Shown here: in pieces, positions 12,001 to 22,510 of the stretch
How the letters are laid out: every line of letters starts with the position of its first letter
Position numbering within the stretch: position 1 is the first letter of the stretch
DNA from: Manihot esculenta
Taxonomy: Eukaryota > Streptophyta > Magnoliopsida > Malpighiales > Euphorbiaceae
Assembly: GCF_001659605.2 (NCBI RefSeq)
Contig: NC_035176.2
Span: 19,671,122 to 19,735,121 of the forward strand
Direction: 5' to 3'
DNA: 64,000 nt
The notes under the pieces: generated by a model
The model's database searches: none
Told to the model about the DNA's origin: nothing
Seen by the model: the letters and a program-made list of their open reading frames with translations, nothing else
Translations under genes and position numbers: made by a program

Positions 12001-14089
12001 CTGCGGCGGGTTCTCTAATCTGACTGTCTAGCTCTCTCACATGAGCCAAATACCCCTGACATCCCCTCCTAAGCAACCTACGAGCCTGAAGAGATGAGAT
12101 CAAACCTCTAGGTGTACCCCTCCTGTCTCCTCTGAAGACGACCTCTGATCCATCCTGATCTTTGAACCTGACTACCTTGTCCCTGCAGTCCAAGGTAGCG
12201 CCATGGGTAGATAACCAGTCCATCCCTAGAATGACGTCAAAATCTGTCAACTCTAGAACCACAAGGTCGGCGGACATGCATCTCCCCTCAACAAAAACTG
12301 GACTACACTGACAGACTGACTCTGCCACTGATGGATCACACTTGGGTCCACTGACCCAGAGAGGACACTCTAACCCAGAGACCATTAATCCCAACCTCTC
12401 TACGGCCCTCAGAGCAATAAAAGAATGAGATGCACCAGGGTCCATTAATGCATACACATCAGAACACCCAATGACTAAATTACCTGCCACCACGGTGTTA
12501 GATGCATCTGCCTCCTGCTGTGTCATGGTGAAGATCCTTGCTGGAGCTGACGGACCCTCACCTCTGAACCCTGCTGAAGAAGAGGCTGACCCTCTCCCTC
12601 TGCCTCTGCCACTGGCCTGTGTCATGGCTGGAGCTGCTGGCTGTGCTACGCTACCAGAAGCTGTCTGCTGAGACTGTGTCACAAAAGATGCTCTAGGACA
12701 CTCTCGTGCCATGTGTCCCTCCTGCCCACATCTGAAGCAGGCTGATGTCCCAACCAGACATACTCCTCTGTGCGGTCTCTCACATTTCTTACATACTGCA
12801 TTCTTTGCACCTGAGCTCGAGCCACTTCCTAATCCCAGACCTGACTTGATCTTGTTCCAGAACTTGTTCTTCTTAAACTTCTTGGTGGTACTGCCCCACC
12901 TCTTACTACCTGAGCTTAAGGAAGAAGGATCCACTTTTCCCTTACCTGAGGTTTTGGAACCAGAAGGCTGTGCTGCTGACTGTTTGACTTTTCCCTCGAT
13001 GATAGCACTAGCCTCCATCCTCCTAGCCATGTCTACTATGGCATGAAAACTTTCTCTATCTGCTGACTGTATCAAGGAGGAATACCTGGAATGGAGCTTC
13101 ATGATATACCTCCTTGACTTCTTCTGATCTGTATCAAGGTTCTGCCCAGCAAATGGCAGCAACTCCATAAATCTGTCAGTATATTCATCTACACTCATGT
13201 CATCAGTTTGTCTCAACTGCTCGAATTCTATCATCTTCAATTCCCTTGAACTATCAGGGAAAGCCCACCCTGCAAATTCATTAGCAAACTCCTCCCATGA
13301 TAGACTATCCACCTTCGGTTTCACATAGCTCTTGAACCACTCACGGGCCTTCTTGCATTTTAGTGTGAACCCAGCCATCTGAATGGCTCTACTGTCATCC
13401 GCCCCTATCTCATCTGTTATCGCCTTGACCCTCTCAAGGTACACAAACGGGTCATCACCGGTTTCAAACTGGGGAGCACCCAACTTCATATAATCAGTCA
13501 TTCTGACCTTGCTCCCTCCAGATGAGCTAGGTTGAGGTATTTGGGTTCCTGGGACAGTAGGTGCTGCTGGTGGTGGAGGAGGTGCAACATTTTCTGTAGT
13601 AGGGTTTGCTGGATTTGGATGGTAGGGTGGTGGTGGATACATAGGATACTGTGGGTAAGGTGGGTAATATGGTGGGTATGGCATCTGTGTGGGGTAGGGG
13701 CTAAAACTAGGGTAATCCGATGTACCTCCCATCGAATACCCGGGATTCTGTGAGAAAGGTGGGTAATGAGGTGGCTGAACAAAACCCGAGGCCTGAGTGC
13801 CTCCTTGGGACTCTCCCATGCCTTCCTCTGGCATACTCATCCCCAAACTGCCATCCCTCCTCTGGTCCACATCCATGTCATCTCCCACATCTTCTGACAT
13901 GCCACCATGAACGGTTCCTCGTACTGACCTGCTTCTTCCCAGATCTAAAGACCTTCTAGGGTCTCTCACTGCTCGGTCCCTGTTGGACCTGCTAGACATT
14001 GCCCTAGGCAATGCTGGAGGACGGGCGCTCATGCCCTCATCCTCAGGTGGCACTCCAGTCAATCTTGCAGATCGACGAGTTCCTCTCAT
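9098..14089 (-). pseudogene. D gag-pol polyprotein, one in-frame stop
   Basis: The start at 14089 ([12 protein letters not shown]) is preferred because homology between A, B and D begins there; upstream in-frame ATGs lie in the leader. Residue numbers below count from an upstream ATG at 14155. A proline/tyrosine-rich N-terminus (125-200) is followed by the Gag core (about 235-345). [13 protein letters not shown] cluster (455-466) and the [14 protein letters not shown] knuckle (473-486) come next. The protease has DPGASHSF (572-579). RT runs about 760-960 with FIDDILVYS as its catalytic box. RNase H starts at FCDAS (about 1053). The integrase HHCC zinc finger precedes the break. A TGG to TAG change at about 10147 follows NPLPIPEWK. 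Beyond it, 9098-10135 holds the integrase DDE core and a C-terminal chromodomain-like segment ending [15 protein letters not shown]. Confidence 0.92.
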
Positions 14090-14345
14090 CCTGTTTTCTG
14101 AAAACAGCACACATAGCACAAACATTAGCATCATATGGTTCATGTGGGCACACATGAACCCTCATCACATACATTACATAGCATAACATATCATTTATGC
14201 ACATGCATATAATCATGGCATATCACATCATCATGTAAGACAGGACTCCACATCCTATCGTAGTGGACATGACCTTTCCTATTGTGCTTGACCTGCTATA
14301 ACCTCTATGAGCCCGACACTCTAGGTCCGACCATATGAACCTAGG

Positions 14346-14357
14346 GCTCTGATACCA
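14346..14357 (-). other. Primer binding site of D (tRNA-Met)
   Basis: On the - strand TGGTATCAGAGC is complementary to the 3' end of initiator tRNA-Met. It lies three bases inside the 5' LTR end at 14361. Confidence 0.9.
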
Positions 14358-14360
14358 CTC

Positions 14361-16622
14361 TGTAACAGCCCGGAAATCCGGACCGCTACCGGCGCTAGGA
14401 TCCAGATCGGCGTAAGGCCGCCGGGACCCGTAGCAAGCCTAACATAACCTGTAATCCTGTTTAATCCCATACATGATCAACAATACTCATAAACCTGTAA
14501 ACATTCTCATAGAACAACCAAGCTCAACCTGTACATAAACATCAACATAACATAAACCTCCACTGGAGCCCTCATCAAATGCTCCAATGGGGTATCTCAT
14601 CATACATAAGCTTGGTTGAAACCTAGCCTCATATCTCATATCATAAAGACCATGTACATACAAGTGGGATTAACAATCTGTATCGGTCAAGCACAACTCT
14701 ATCCTCAATATTCAAATTACATAACATAACTTAAAACACCTTTACATTACATCATAATCATTTGTCATGTCCACAATCTATCTATGACTTCATAACTCTG
14801 GCTGACCTCCTGGTCTACCCTGTACCTGCACATCTGATATTAGGGGAGGGGGGTGAGCTACAAGAGCCCAGTGAGCAGAATAGAGAAAACATATATTAAA
14901 ATATTTCATGCTTCCATGAAATGCAACACATCACAAACATATCACATAAGGATGGTATTGTCACCTATAGTCCTCAACGTAGTCCAATCGTGCCAGGGGC
15001 GTAGAATGGGCCTCACTGGTCTTTCTCTTACATACATAACATAACATAACATTCCAATATGCCAGGGGCGTAGAATGGGCCTCACTGGTCTTTCTCTTAA
15101 CATAGTCCAGGGGCGTAGAATGGGCCTCACTGGCAATCCATACCGTATCCTCATCATATCATATCATAGGAGGACTAGAGGATCATCCAATAGCCAATCC
15201 GCATCCACATCATATTATGCAATGCAACATATTCGTGATTACTAATGCAAACACCCTATAATATCACATGGCATATATGATGCATGAACATGCTCAAAAA
15301 GTTATATTTCATTTATTTAAAAACTTAAGGTTTATTCCACTCACCTCTGGCTGAAGCTCTATAAACTCTGATGCAGCTATCTCAATGCTGGGGTCCTCGG
15401 TTCCTCGGGTCCGAACCTACACAGGTGGACACCAATGAGGGACCAAACATACATAAACATAACTCTAATCTACTCCCCAAAAACCCCCTAAAACATCATG
15501 AAATAATCATGGAAACACATGCATGAAATGGCTGGACAGGGCACTTTCGGCGGCAGGTTCGGCGGCCGAAAGTCCCTCCAGAGCCGAAAGTCAGGCACTT
15601 TCGGCGGCACCTTCGGCGGCCGAAAGTCCCAGACAGAGACGAAAGTCTCTTTTCGGGGGCAACTTCGGCAGCCGAATGCTGCCTCCACAAAGGGGGTTCG
15701 GCGGCCGAAAGTCACTTCGGCGGCCGAACCTGAGCTTCTCCCGAAGGGCAGAAACTCAGTTCCTCTATGCACATTTCGCCTCCCAAGCTCAAATCATGCA
15801 AAAACTAGTTCTAAAACATGCATACATATCATATATTACACCTAGGGGTCTCAAACTAACATATACCCCATCTACAACACTTCAAACAACACAAAAACAA
15901 GCTACATTGTTCATCAAAGCATCAAAACCCATAAACTCATCAATAAGCCTAAACATGCATCTCTACCCATAGATCTTGCATAAAACTTATTTAAAACACA
16001 TAAGGAGCTTAAGATCGGCTCTTACCTCTTGAAGATCGAGAGAGAGATGACCTAAACTCGGAGATCCAAGCAAATGGGTTCCTGAGTCTCCCAAGCTCCA
16101 AAACTTGGTTTAAATGCTCAAAACTTGGAATGTGAGTTTAAAACTCAAGAAAAATGGAAGAGATTTGGAGGAAGAACACAAGATTTGCAAAAGGGAAGGT
16201 CGGAAGCTTGCTGTGGCCGAAAATGGGAGAAAACTCGCCCATTTCGGCTAAGTGCCCCTTTTATAGGCGGCTGGCTAGGCCACGTTCGGGGGCCGAATGT
16301 GCCTCCGCATCCATGCAATGTTTAGCGGCCGAACTTGACTTTCGGCGGCCGAACCTGGACTTCCCTAACTCATGTTTTCGGGGGCCTAACGTGCCTCCAA
16401 AACGCATGCATGTTCGGCGGCCGAACTTGACTTTCGGCGGCCGAACCTGGGTTTTCCTCCAAAGACTTTTCATGGAAAAACTCATTAAATTTCATACTTA
16501 AAACTATTAAAAACATGAAAACATTTTACAAAAACATGTTTTTACCCTTCTAGAGGTCTCCGACATCCGGGATCCCACCGGACGGTAAGGATTCCGATAC
16601 CGGAGTCTAGCCGGGTATTACA
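14361..16622 (-). repeat. 5' LTR of element D
   Basis: The LTR is 2262 bp, the same length as its partner. Differences noticed by eye are one base near the primer-site end and single changes near 16046, 16275 and 16474. It carries the promoter, the GCCGCC palindrome arrays and the three-copy minisatellite (about 14994-15135). Confidence 0.95.
16259..16265 (-). promoter_or_regulatory. TATA box of the D 5' LTR
   Basis: On the - strand TATAAAA follows GGCCTAGCCAGCCGCC and precedes a GGGGCACTTAGCCGAAAT stretch. All full LTRs of the family keep this context: a TATA box just after a GGCCAGCC phrase, then AGCCGAAA. Transcription should start some 30 bases downstream, which defines U3/R. The box lies between the two palindrome arrays. 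Confidence 0.75.
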
Positions 16623-16994
16623 TCAAACATGAATATAACTCACTGCAATTGATTCAACATAAGTTTAAAGAGTCATCACATCAATGGGGTCATGGAAAGA
16701 AAAGCTCATCCAACATAGTCTATCAGTTTGAGTAGAGCAAATCAAAACAAAAAGGAAGAAGACTGTGGTTGTGTGTGTTATTAAAAGCAAAAATAACAAA
16801 AAAGAAAAAATTTTTGCCTAATGCAAGCAAACTAAAGATTAAAGCAAAAATAAACTTAAAAGTAAAAATTCAGAGATATGCACTCCCACACCTAAATCAT
16901 GCATTGTCCTCAATGTATAAGAAACATAAAAGAACAAAGGAAACTGAGTACTCCCCTGGTGTGGTGTGCATGGTGCGATCCTCTTGATCAAGGC

Positions 16995-17639
16995 TCAAGT
17001 AATTGGGGAAGGGAAAAGCGTCCCAACTGCATTGAGCAAAAAGTGTAGCACTCCTTTTGATTTGGTCATAGCCCATCCTATTTTCTCCATGTACTCATGA
17101 AGTAACATGATTAGCTTCTCTTCTTTCAGATGAGGTGTGCCTCTAGCCCTTATGTTTGTATTTTTGAGCACTTCCAACTTCAATTGATATTGCTTCATAG
17201 GTGGCTGCAATTTGGCATTAAGTTCAGGCAAAATAAATTCTACCTTATCCGGAGGTTTGGGCAAGCATTGATCCGCATGCTCCTTTGGTTTGGGCGCTTG
17301 GACTACCATTTGTTCCTTGTGAGCATGGGCTGTTTGCATTGGATCTATGGCTGAATTGGTTTCAGATTGCTCCTTCTGTGTAATATTTGACTGAAAGGGG
17401 AGCTGAAGAGGACTGATCTACGATTGAAGCTGAAAGGACGCATCTGAAAGGCTTTCAGGTACTCCTTCTTGCGCAAGATTGGTCTGAAGAGGTGTGATTG
17501 GCTCCCCCTTATTCTGCGCATGGCTGTAGTCCACCTGTTGGAAGCAATAGTCAGTTTCTTTCAGTTCTGGCTCTTTCTGGCTCTCTTCCCTGCAAGGATC
17601 ATTGTTTAGTATATCATCTTGATTTATATAAAAAAACAT
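16995..17639 (-). pseudogene. F internal coding remnants after the zinc knuckle
   Basis: Two frames, 17418-17639 (73 codons) and 16995-17339 (114 codons), follow the zinc-knuckle frame on the same strand. The second is rich in K/P/E and contains a segment ending in LHEYMEKIGWAMTKSKGV, resembling the stretch that precedes RT in Athila-type pol. The RT itself is missing: non-coding tail begins directly after it. They may have been one polypeptide that has since decayed. Confidence 0.5.
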
Positions 17640-17750
17640 CTTTGCTCAAATAATCAATGACATCTAAACTATCAACAGGTTCTATTTGACCAGTTTGTTT
17701 GGACAAACAGTTTTTGGTTGTTTCTCTTCCGCAGCTTGTTCTTGAACTTG

Positions 17751-18299
17751 CTAACTTTCATCATCTTCCTCATCATCTTGAAGCTCTTCCTCTCTTCTCA
17801 ACATTTCTGCACTTTTTGCGGTGGCCAATTGTTCTATCCGTTGTTCGAGGTTTTGTATAGCACTTGCCATGGACTCCATCATCTTCTCAAGGTGCTGGAG
17901 GGAACTTGGAGGTATTGGTTGGGCTTGATATCCTTGATAGTCCTGGTAGTCGTTAGCCTCCGCATAACTGAAGTCTGGATAGTCTCCCCAACCTGGATTG
18001 TATGTGTTATGGTAGGGATCATGTCTTGGCTGTTCATAGAATCCTCCATATGCATGAACTGGTTGGTCATTGAATCCTCCAAATGTATGTCTAGGCTGAC
18101 TACCGAATCCTCCATATGCATGCACTGGTTGGTAATCCTCATAAAGTGTAGGACATTGATCAGTTGGGTGTCCCACATATCCACAGATCCTACATGGCTT
18201 TGGTGGCTGGGATGCTTGAACCTGTTGAACTAGTCCTATGGCAAAATCTTTCATAAAAGAAGTCAGAAAAGAAAGATCAAATCTACTTACCTCATCCAT
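17751..18299 (-). CDS. F short Gag-like protein with CCHC knuckle
   Basis: The 182-codon frame opens about 100 bases after the primer site. It has a knuckle CRICGYVGHPTDQC at residues 36-49. An internal repeat of the type QPVHAYGGF follows, then NTYNPGWGDYPDFSY, typical of Athila Gag C-termini. A predicted coiled segment (about 135-165) and an acidic end complete it. The N-terminal capsid-like Gag core found in E is absent, so nucleic-acid binding may be all that remains. Such an element would depend on a full Athila relative for capsid and enzymes. Whether this frame was ever translated is unknown. Confidence 0.6.
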   Translation of the reverse strand: MDEVSRFDLSFLTSFMKDFAIGLVQQVQASQPPKPCRICGYVGHPTDQCPTLYEDYQPVHAYGGFGSQPRHTFGGFNDQPVHAYGGFYEQPRHDPYHNTYNPGWGDYPDFSYAEANDYQDYQGYQAQPIPPSSLQHLEKMMESMASAIQNLEQRIEQLATAKSAEMLRREEELQDDEEDDES

Positions 18300-18381
18300 G
18301 ATTCAGGTCTGCGATTCAGAGGCAGATTCGGTGGTGCTTTTTTTTTTGGTCCTGAAAGAAAAACAAATAAGTTAAATCAAC

Positions 18382-18399
18382 TCCCCGGCAACGGTGCCA
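18382..18399 (-). other. Primer binding site of F (tRNA-Asp type)
   Basis: On the - strand TGGCACCGTTGCCGGGGA matches the complement of the tRNA-Asp 3' end with one substitution. It lies five bases inside the LTR end at 18405. Confidence 0.85.
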
Positions 18400-18404
18400 A
18401 TTTT

Positions 18405-20330
18405 TGACTCGCGGTTGTCGAAGCCGGTCAAAAATAACCTTTCTGGTTATCAACAATTTACAACTGCAGATAGTGGTGAAAGGATCGAATCCATAGGGAA
18501 TTTAATACTTACCTATTTTTCTTATCAAGACCAAGAGAATTAACTGAAACAAAAATAAACTGAAACAAAAAAAAAATTGAAAGAGAAATAAACTGAAAGC
18601 AAATATAACTGAAAGAGAAATAAACTGAAACGAGATAAAATTGAAAGCAAAAATAACTGAAACGAGATAAAACTGAAAGAGAAATAAACGGAAAGCAAAA
18701 TAAACTGAAACGGGATAAAACTGAAAACGAGATAAACTGAAAGCGGAATAAAAATAAATTGCAGTAAAAGTAAATTGGGGGGTTTGAGATTGATTTGATT
18801 AATAAACTACTGAAAGCAATTAAAATAAGCGAATAATAAAATAAAAGAGAAATAAATAATAAGAAAGCTCTAGTTGAAGAATGGGATCCACTTTAGTTGT
18901 TGGGATTGATCATTGACACTTAGTTTCTTTTGATTGATTCAATAGATTAGTTATGGAGATGGAATACGCTTCTCACCACCATATCTCTCCTTATGATTAA
19001 ACCAATTAGGGAACGTCCTCTAATTAATTACTAATTAACAAATTGCCAATGAACGTCCTTGGGCCTTAGGCATCAAAACAATTGTTAATTGCATGAAGAG
19101 ATAGAGAGATCCAATCCTAACTACTCAAATGCATGAGATGTCGTTAGATCATACAATTTCCTTAGTTTTTACACCAAGTGTTCTTATGTTTGAATAATCC
19201 AAGCAATTACGGACTTAAATAATCCAAACTAACATATTATTACTTTGCAATCAAGAATCAACGTAGATCTAAACAACAAAGCAATATTGAAATCAAGCAT
19301 GAAATTGCACAAATATTGAACAACCAAAAGTTAAACAATGTTTGATCAAGTCTCCCAATCTATATAACAACTAAAGTATCACCTAATCTTCAACTAGAAT
19401 AAAAGATTTCAGCCTCTCATGGCTGAAACAAAAATAAAAAAATAAAGAAAAAAAGAAAGGTAGAAGAAGAGATGTGAATTTCCCAGGTGTCTCCAAGGTG
19501 GTATGTAAAAATTGTGTGGAGGCTCCTTATGTGTCTTTTTATAGTTGAAAGTGCTGCCCTAGGTCATACTTGCTTCCTAATTAGTGAAGAGGCTGTCCAA
19601 AGTGCTGAAAAGGAAGGAATCGCGTTGCAAATTCTCCGGAAGGAAGGAGGCGCGCGGATCAGTCTTCAGAAGAGGAAGAATGCGCCCGGATTGCAGAAGA
19701 GGAAGTGGAGCGCAGTCATTGAATGCAGAAGGGAAAGAAATATGTCCAGTCTTTCCTTTTTAGGTGGAGCCTTCGTTTGAATTTTGAATGCTGAATGAAG
19801 AAGAGGCAAGTGCGTCTTCATGAGATCTTGCTGCCTAAATAGGAAGATATGACTGCTACAATGTGTGCACATCTTTGAATAAGGAAAGAAAGATCTGCGA
19901 TTTGAATTTCAAATAATCTTCTGACTGAGCTTTCCTTATTTGCTTTTGCATCTGCACTTCCCTTATTTGAGGACTTTCTTTTTTTGAAAACTTTCCTTAT
20001 TTGACACTTTCCATAATTGGCTTCACCTTTGAATAAGGAAAGAAGAATTTGCAATTTGAATTTCAAAGAATATGTTGATTGCGCTTTCCTTTTCTGGCAC
20101 TTTCCTTATCAGAAAACTTTCCTTATTTAGCACTTTCTATATTTGAAAACTTTCCGTTTTTGTCACTTTCCATATTTGGCACTTTTTGGCTGTTTTAAGA
20201 GCATTTTCTACAGATTGTCTCTTTACACCTAATATCTGTAAAACATGATTAAAACCACAAAATTAGATAGAAAATGTGTAAATAAACATCAATAAGATCA
20301 TGATAATATCGACTAAAATATGCTCTATCA
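18405..20330 (-). repeat. 5' LTR of element F
   Basis: The LTR is 1926 bp, starting TGATAGAGCA at 20330 and ending GCGAGTCA at 18405 on the - strand. It is closely similar to the + strand copy at 25491-27405. It contains AAGTGCCAAATAAGGAAAG-type short repeats (about 19950-20190) and a variable repeat of TTTCAGTTTATTTC units (about 18540-18770). Short frames such as 19487-19780 have no domain and are not called. Confidence 0.9.
18540..18770 (-). repeat. Variable CTGAAA/TTTCAG tandem array in F LTR
   Basis: About twelve imperfect units of 15-24 bases, built from ACTGAAAGAGAAATAA and ACTGAAACGAGATAAA forms, sit close to the primer-site end of the LTR. The partner LTR has the matching array at about 27045-27275, with different unit order and number. 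Confidence 0.8.
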
Positions 20331-22205
20331 GTAGCACTATGGGTAGATAACCAATCCAACCCTAGAATGACATCAAAATCCGTCAAATCTAGAACCACAA
20401 GGTCGGCTGGAAGACATCTTCCCTCAACAAAAACTGGACTAAACCAGCAGACTGACTCTGCCACTGATGGGTCACACTTGGGTCCACTGACCCAAAGAGG
20501 ACACTCTAACCCAGAGACCATCAAACCCAAGCTCTCAACGGCTCTCGGAGCAACAAAAGAATGAGATGCACCAGGGTCCATTAAGGCATAAACATCCGAA
20601 CAACCAATGATGAGATTACCTGACACCACGGTGTTTGATGCATTTGCCTCCTGCTGTGTCATCGTGAAGATTCGAGCTGGAGTTGATGGACCTTCACCCC
20701 TGAAACCCGCTGAAGAAGAGGCTGCCCCTCTCCCTCTGCCTCTGCCACTGGCCTGAGTCGCGGCTGGAGCTACTGGTTGAGCCACACTACCAGAAGCTGT
20801 TTGCTGGGACTGTGCCATATAAACTGCTCTAAGACACTCCCGTGCCATGTGTCCCTCCTGCCCACATCTGAAGCAGGCCGTCGTCCCATACCGATATACT
20901 CCCTTGTGCGACTTCCCACACTTCAAACATACTGCACTGTCTGCACCTGAGCTCGAGCCACTTCGTAATCCCAGACCTGATTTCAGACGGTTCCAGAACT
21001 TGTTCTTCTTTGGCTTCTTGATGGTATTAGCCAACCTTTTACTGCTTGAAGCTGCTGTACTCAAAGAAGAAAGGTCTAACTTTCCCCCACTTGGGGTCTT
21101 GGAACCCGAAGACTAAGCCACTGACTGCTTAACTTTTCCTTCGATTATTGCACTAGCCTCCATCTTCCGGGCCATATCCACTATGGCATGGAAGCTCTTC
21201 CTCTCTGCTGACTGGATCAAAAAGGAATACCTGGAGTGAAGCTTCATGACATACCTCCTAGACTTCTTCAGGTCTGTGTCAAGAGTTTGCCTTGCAAACG
21301 GCAATAGCTCCAAGAACTTATCTGTGTACTCATCTACACTCATCTCTTTCGTCTGCCTCAACTACTCAAACTCGATCATCTTCAACTCCCTTGAGCTATC
21401 AGGGAAAGCTCATCCTGCAAACTCATTAGCAAACTCTTCCCATGATAGACTATCTAACTCGGGTTCACATAATTTTTAAATCACTCTCGGGCCTTCTTAC
21501 ACTTCAGTGTGAACCCAGCCATCTGAATGGCTCTACTGTCATCTGCCCCTAACTCATCTGTTATCATCTTGACCGTTGACCGTCCTGAGGTACTCAAATG
21601 GATCATCACCTGTTTCATACTTAGGAGCATCCAACTTCAAGTAGTCTGTCATCTTGACCTTGCTCCCTCCAGATGAGCTAGGTTTAGGTGTTTGGACTTC
21701 AGGAGCTACAGGTTTTGCTGGTGGTGGAGGAGGTGCAACATCCCCTGGATTAGGGTTTGTTGTACCTGGATAGAAGGATGGGGTTGGGTACATAGGGTAC
21801 TGTGGGTATAGTGGGTAGAAAGGTGGGTATGGCATGTAAGAAGGATAAGGGTTAAAACTGGGGTAATCCGATGTACCTTCCCTAAGGTGGGTATTGGGGT
21901 GGTTGAACAAACCCCGAGGCTTGAGTGCCTCCTTAAGACTCTCCCACGCCCTCTTCAGACATGCTCACACCAAGACTGCCATCCCTCCTCTGATCCACAT
22001 CCATATCATCCCCCACATCTTCTGACACTCCTCCCTGAACTGTTCCCCTTCTGCTCATATCAAAAGACCTTCTAGGGTCCCTTGACACTCTCTCCCTACT
22101 AGACCTGCAAGACATTGCCCTAGGCAAAGCAGGGGGGCGAGCATCCGTGCCCTCACTTTCCGGTGGGACTCCAGTCAATCGTACAGATCGATGAGTTCTT
22201 CTCAT
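20331..22205 (-). pseudogene. Element A gag and protease, 5' half
   Basis: The homologous start, MRRTHRSVRLTG, is at 22205. The region keeps the proline/tyrosine-rich segment (about 21680-21910), part of the Gag core (21113-21361), the [14 protein letters not shown] knuckle and the protease motif DPGASHSF. Breaks include a frameshift near 21580-21600, further frame loss near 21470, and stops near 21362 and 21115. It ends at the codons for HSAT, where element F starts. The downstream remainder is on the + strand at 27406. Confidence 0.88.
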
Positions 22206-22468
22206 CTTGCTTACTGAAAAACAGCACACATCACATAAAACATCAGCATCAAATGGTTCATGTGGAAACACATGAACCCGCATCACATACATAGCATAAC
22301 ATTAATGCACATGCATAGTATCATGGCATTTCACATCATCATTCAAGACAGGACTCTACATCCTATCCTAGTGGACATGATTTCCTATTGTGCTTGCCCT
22401 TCTAGAACACCTATGAACCCGATACTCTCTAGGTCCGACCATATGAACCTAGGGCTCTGATACCAATC

Positions 22469-22510
22469 TGTAACGACCTGGAAATCGGACCGCTACCGGC
22501 GCTAGGATCC
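22469..22510 (-). repeat. Tail of element A 5' LTR
   Basis: Only the last 42 bases remain, ending GGTCGTTACA on the - strand beside a tRNA-Met primer site (TGGTATCAGAGC, - strand, near 22454-22465). At GGATCC the LTR is cut by the start of element C, whose LTR runs in the opposite direction. Confidence 0.8.

Larger units (their letters stand above)
6728..16622 (-). mobile_element. Element D: near-intact Tekay-like Ty3/gypsy chromovirus
   Basis: The 9895-bp element has two LTRs of 2262 bp each, a tRNA-Met primer site, one long gag-pol frame and a polypurine tract. It is flanked by the perfect target duplication TCAAA (6723-6727 and 16623-16627). By eye only about four differences separate the two LTRs, so the insertion is recent. 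The host sequence is the 3' non-coding part of element F. Its polyprotein has a single visible lesion, a stop codon at the pol linker near 10147. Confidence 0.95.
16623..20330 (-). mobile_element. Element F, 5' half (LTR, primer site, short gag)
   Basis: Read on the - strand the order is 5' LTR (20330 to 18405), tRNA-Asp primer site, a short Gag-like region, then 3' non-coding sequence with the phrase TTGAGGACAATGCATGATTT seen in Athila-type tails. D interrupts it at TCAAA. No RT, RNase H or integrase is present between Gag and the tail, so F was non-autonomous. Its outer end abuts element A gag with GCTAC (20331-20335 as GTAGC), the same five bases that follow the other F LTR at 27406-27410. 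Confidence 0.85.

Noticed and set aside
19487..19780. Frame of 97 codons repeated at 26041-26334
   Set aside because: It occurs at the same position in both F LTRs, varies between them and has no recognisable domain. It is LTR sequence.
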